From JAYOFM01 sp038117225 (GTDB lineage: Bacteria > Pseudomonadota > Alphaproteobacteria > Rhodospirillales > Casp-alpha2), in NCBI GenBank assembly GCA_038117225.1, contig JAYOFM010000048.1:1-25255 (forward strand): a stretch of DNA of 25,255 nucleotides, given 5' to 3'. Made by a program: the position numbers and the translations under genes. The notes under the pieces are model-generated. The model worked only from the letters and a program-made list of their open reading frames with translations. It made no database searches and was not told where the DNA came from. Positions 23,122 through 25,255 of the stretch are shown piece after piece. Position 1 is the first letter of the stretch, and every line of letters starts with the position of its first letter.

Positions 23122-24996
23122 GAACTCGATGGCGTGGAAGAGCTTGTAGCTCACCGAGTCCAACTCGTCCCAGTGTTCAAGAGTCACGTCGCCCGACCGG
23201 AAATGGTTGAAGAAGCGCGCCTTGCGCATGTGAAACATAACCGCGTCGAGATTTTTTGCCGGCGTGAAGTTCCAGTCCGTACGGGATTGCAGGCGCTTGA
23301 CGTTTTCGGCCGGCTTGGCCGGCGCAAGGGTCTTGGCGTCGACTCGCGGCGTGCCATCGGCTTCGGTGAACTGCGGCTTGCGCGGCGTGATCAGGATGAG
23401 CACCGATTTGTTGAAATCCAGCGTCGCTTGATTTTCGAAGCCGTATTGGATGATCGGCAGTTCCCTGAGGAACGGCACGCCGTTGGTCACCTTTTCGGTC
23501 TCTTTTTCATTGAGCCCCGACAACACCAGGGTCTGGCCTAATTTCAGCACCGCGTTCGCGGTAACGGTGGTCTTCGTCGTTTGCGCGAAGTTGGTGAAAT
23601 TGGCCTGACTGGCGCGACTCTCGATGAACGCGCGCGCGGCGGTAACATCCAGCATCACCGTATCTTCGTCCAGGAACGTCGGTGTCAGATCAAGCTTGAT
23701 GCCGATCGGCACATCCTGCACGGCGGCGGAACTGTTGCTGTCGCTGGAGGAAAGTTCCACATGCCAGACGGCGCCGGAAAAGAATTCGGACTTCTTGCCG
23801 TCGACGGCGACCAGTGTCGGTCGCGCCAACACTTCGTTCACGTCGTCGCTGTCGCTGAAGATATTGAGGTTATACGTAACCGACGGGATCGTAACCGCGT
23901 GCGTGCGCGATCCCGTAATGGCCTTGGGGCTGTTGAGGGTCGATGTCTGTGACCAGTTGATCAGGGTGCCGGAATACGAGAGGGTCAGGCCGTTGAGCAG
24001 ATTGACGCCCTTCGACGTGCTGACCCGTTCCTCCGAGCGGATGATGATGACGTCGGCCAGGACCATCTTCGGAATTTTTGGCTTGGTCGCGCCGCCGCCA
24101 GCGCTGGAGCCGGTATCGCTTGACGAAGAACCGAAGCCGCCACCACTGTCATCGCTACTCGGTGAAACGCCGCTCGTTGTGTTGTCGGACCCGAGAATGT
24201 CGGAGGCGCTGCCGAGCCCCTGTGCCAGTTGTATGCCATCGGCGTGGAGGCCGCGCCATTCATTCAGACGGCCCTGCAGTTTGCGGACGCGAAATCCCGT
24301 GTTCTTTTTGAGCGACGAATATTTCCGCAGGTACTCGTCCGCTCGATCAAGTTCGCCGGCGGCGCCGTAGATCATGACCGCGTTGCGCAGCCCATCCGGG
24401 TTATCGGGCGAGCGCGCCAGCAGCCGATCAACCGATGCCTTGGCGGTCAGCACGTCCCGCGCCTGATACGACGCGGCCGACAGGGCGGTCAGCACTTCTT
24501 CGTTGTCGGGCAGGTAATTGGCGGCGTAGGCGAAATCATCCTGCGCCTGCGCGAAATCCTGTTTGCGGTAGCGGATCAATCCCAATTGATAGGCCGCCCA
24601 CGAATTCGCCGGATCGAATTTGAGCGCTAGGTCGTAACCGACCTCGGCGAAATCCAGCATGCTGGCGTCCCCCTTTGCGGCCATCAAATGGTAGGTCAGG
24701 CCATTGAGGAAATGCAGGCCGGAATTGGTCGGGTCGAACTTCAGGGCGCGGCTGAAGGATTTGGAGGCGACGGCGAGGTTGCCATCCTCGAGTGCCGCGA
24801 TGCCCCTGACGACAAAGCCGTCATTCAGTTCGTCATGGGCGGCGTCCTTGCGGATCTTGGCCAGGTACTCGGACGGGGTACTGATCGCATCCGTCATCGC
24901 CGGATGTTTGACCGTCGGCGCCGTCGTGCCGGTCATCACGCAACCAGCAAGCGCGAAGACCATCACGCCGAGTGCAAGTTGGCGGCGAATATCCAT
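23110..24996 (-). CDS. secretin (type II/III/IV-pilus type) lipoprotein with N-terminal TPR domain
   Basis: A 628-residue outer-membrane secretin. The signal peptide ends in a lipobox, VFALAGC, with Cys19. Residues about 60-240 hold several TPR units (ASKSFSRALKFDPTNSGLHF, WAAYQLGLIRYRKQDFAQAQ, DDFAYAANYLPDNEEVLTAL). A Ser/Gly-rich linker lies at about 265-305. The rest carries the secretin module: VPIGIKLDLTPTFLDEDTVM, LKLGQTLVLSGL, the lip motif GVPFLRELPIIQYGF, and a final strand KSVLILITPRKPQF. Usual N0/N1 domains are not obvious; the TPR region seems to take their place. A tail of about 80 residues ends FLYF. The start ATG has AGGGAA upstream. It is likely the outer-membrane pore of a pilus or secretion system whose other genes are not in the window. 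Confidence 0.9.
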   Translation of the reverse strand: MDIRRQLALGVMVFALAGCVMTGTTAPTVKHPAMTDAISTPSEYLAKIRKDAAHDELNDGFVVRGIAALEDGNLAVASKSFSRALKFDPTNSGLHFLNGLTYHLMAAKGDASMLDFAEVGYDLALKFDPANSWAAYQLGLIRYRKQDFAQAQDDFAYAANYLPDNEEVLTALSAASYQARDVLTAKASVDRLLARSPDNPDGLRNAVMIYGAAGELDRADEYLRKYSSLKKNTGFRVRKLQGRLNEWRGLHADGIQLAQGLGSASDILGSDNTTSGVSPSSDDSGGGFGSSSSDTGSSAGGGATKPKIPKMVLADVIIIRSEERVSTSKGVNLLNGLTLSYSGTLINWSQTSTLNSPKAITGSRTHAVTIPSVTYNLNIFSDSDDVNEVLARPTLVAVDGKKSEFFSGAVWHVELSSSDSNSSAAVQDVPIGIKLDLTPTFLDEDTVMLDVTAARAFIESRASQANFTNFAQTTKTTVTANAVLKLGQTLVLSGLNEKETEKVTNGVPFLRELPIIQYGFENQATLDFNKSVLILITPRKPQFTEADGTPRVDAKTLAPAKPAENVKRLQSRTDWNFTPAKNLDAVMFHMRKARFFNHFRSGDVTLEHWDELDSVSYKLFHAIEFLYF

Positions 24997-25026
24997 TAAG
25001 TTCCCTGGATTTCTATATATTTAGCC

Positions 25027-25055
25027 TTGATTCTAAAATTATCCTATCGAATCAA
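25027..25055. promoter_or_regulatory. inverted repeat upstream of the secretin gene
   Basis: TTGATTC (25027-25033) and GAATCAA (25049-25055) are perfect inverse copies whose centres are 22 bp apart, about two helical turns. They lie 31-59 bp upstream of the secretin start in an AT-rich region, a suitable place for a dimeric regulator. No regulator family can be named. Confidence 0.3.
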
Positions 25056-25069
25056 ACCGATAAGACAAG

Positions 25070-25105
25070 CTCTCGTTTGGCCTCCGATTCATCGGTAGAC
25101 GAGAG
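25070..25105. repeat. hairpin-forming inverted repeat next to the tRNA remnant
   Basis: CTCTCGT (25070-25076) pairs with ACGAGAG (25099-25105), and CCGAT-TC-ATCGG (25084-25095) folds inside it. A run of five Ts follows some bases later on the plus strand, so termination is weak at best. On the minus strand it lies just downstream of the tRNA 3' end and could be part of the former tRNA transcription end. Confidence 0.3.
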
Positions 25106-25137
25106 TCTGGGTTTTTACGCGCGATGATCGATTTAAT

Positions 25138-25185
25138 TGGCGCCCCCTAGGGGACTCGAACCCCTGTTTCTGCCGTGAGAGGGCG
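25138..25185 (-). pseudogene. 3' half of a tRNA-Glu(CUC) gene; candidate integration (att) core
   Basis: Read on the minus strand the 48 nt give an anticodon loop CTCTCAC (anticodon CUC, Glu) and a 3' anticodon stem GGCAG. A perfect T arm AGGGG-TTCGAGT-CCCCT follows, then acceptor strand AGGGGGC, discriminator G and an encoded CCA. This matches bacterial tRNA-Glu. The 5' side breaks off inside the anticodon stem: no D arm and no GCCCCCT acceptor partner is found in the 70 nt to the right. A free tRNA 3' half is the usual core left by tyrosine-recombinase integration. The element would lie to the right of 25185, with the intact tRNA beyond it. Confidence 0.7.
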
Positions 25186-25255
25186 ATATCTAGCACATTG
25201 GCGGACATGTACGGAAACCAGAGGACATTGAATACACTGTAAAACATCATATTTC

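Noticed and set aside
25138..25215. A complete tRNA-Glu gene at the right edge
   Set aside because: The 5' acceptor strand, D arm and the outer part of the 5' anticodon stem are missing, so only a remnant is supported.
1..25255. CRISPR array, transposase, toxin-antitoxin or multi-gene defence system
   Set aside because: No regularly spaced repeats, no transposase or recombinase motifs and no nuclease-helicase gene sets were found.

Overview
The window is about 25 kb of GC-rich, gene-dense DNA with short intergenic gaps and many 4-bp ATGA stop/start overlaps. The protein families suggest an alphaproteobacterium, plausibly Rhodospirillales-like: a DUF1491 protein, a heterotetrameric sarcosine oxidase, CaiB-type CoA transferase and proline/alanine-rich envelope proteins. 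It is probably a draft or metagenome assembly, because a run of 100 Ns at 9122-9221 splits a gene. Both outer edges are AT-richer than the interior.

Left third (1-8543). After a possible membrane-protein tail at the extreme edge come a minus-strand GIY-YIG-like protein, a fused SpmA/SpmB-type membrane protein, a DMT transporter and a secreted TPR protein on the plus strand. A minus-strand run follows: IlvB-like TPP enzyme, DUF1491 protein, Sel1-repeat protein and an outer-membrane beta-barrel with a periplasmic Pro/Ala linker. The 253-bp gap upstream of the TPP enzyme holds a CRP-like palindrome, a minus-strand promoter, and a strong plus-strand terminator with no annotated gene in front of it. 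This makes it a candidate small-RNA locus.

Middle (8544-15563). A 74-residue protein resembles the FliG-binding tail of FliF. It is followed by a tightly packed plus-strand operon: TerB-like protein (broken by the gap), family III CoA transferase, crotonase-fold enzyme, hotdog thioesterase and an FGly-type sulfatase/phosphonate monoester hydrolase. This set looks like a catabolic module for an acyl-CoA route, substrate unknown. A convergent Old Yellow Enzyme and an unrecognised 289-residue protein lie on the minus strand.

Right third (15781-25255). soxB-soxD-soxA-soxG encode the four subunits of sarcosine oxidase, and a translationally overlapping sdaA encodes an iron-sulfur L-serine dehydratase. 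Sarcosine oxidation gives glycine and methylenetetrahydrofolate. Serine hydroxymethyltransferase (not in the window) could join these to serine, which SdaA would convert to pyruvate and ammonia, giving a path from methylated glycine to central carbon. Convergent to this operon are a TPR lipoprotein and a TPR-secretin lipoprotein, with a tiny plus-strand ORF between them. The window ends in the 3' half of a tRNA-Glu gene whose 5' half is replaced by unrelated AT-rich DNA. This is the typical scar of a tyrosine-recombinase integration, so an integrated element may begin here and continue to the right.

No CRISPR array, insertion sequence, rRNA or complete tRNA was seen. I found no clear multi-gene novel defence system. 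The most unusual signals are the candidate sRNA locus, the tRNA scar, the FliF-tail microprotein, the TPR-secretin fusion and the CoA/FGly-hydrolase operon.
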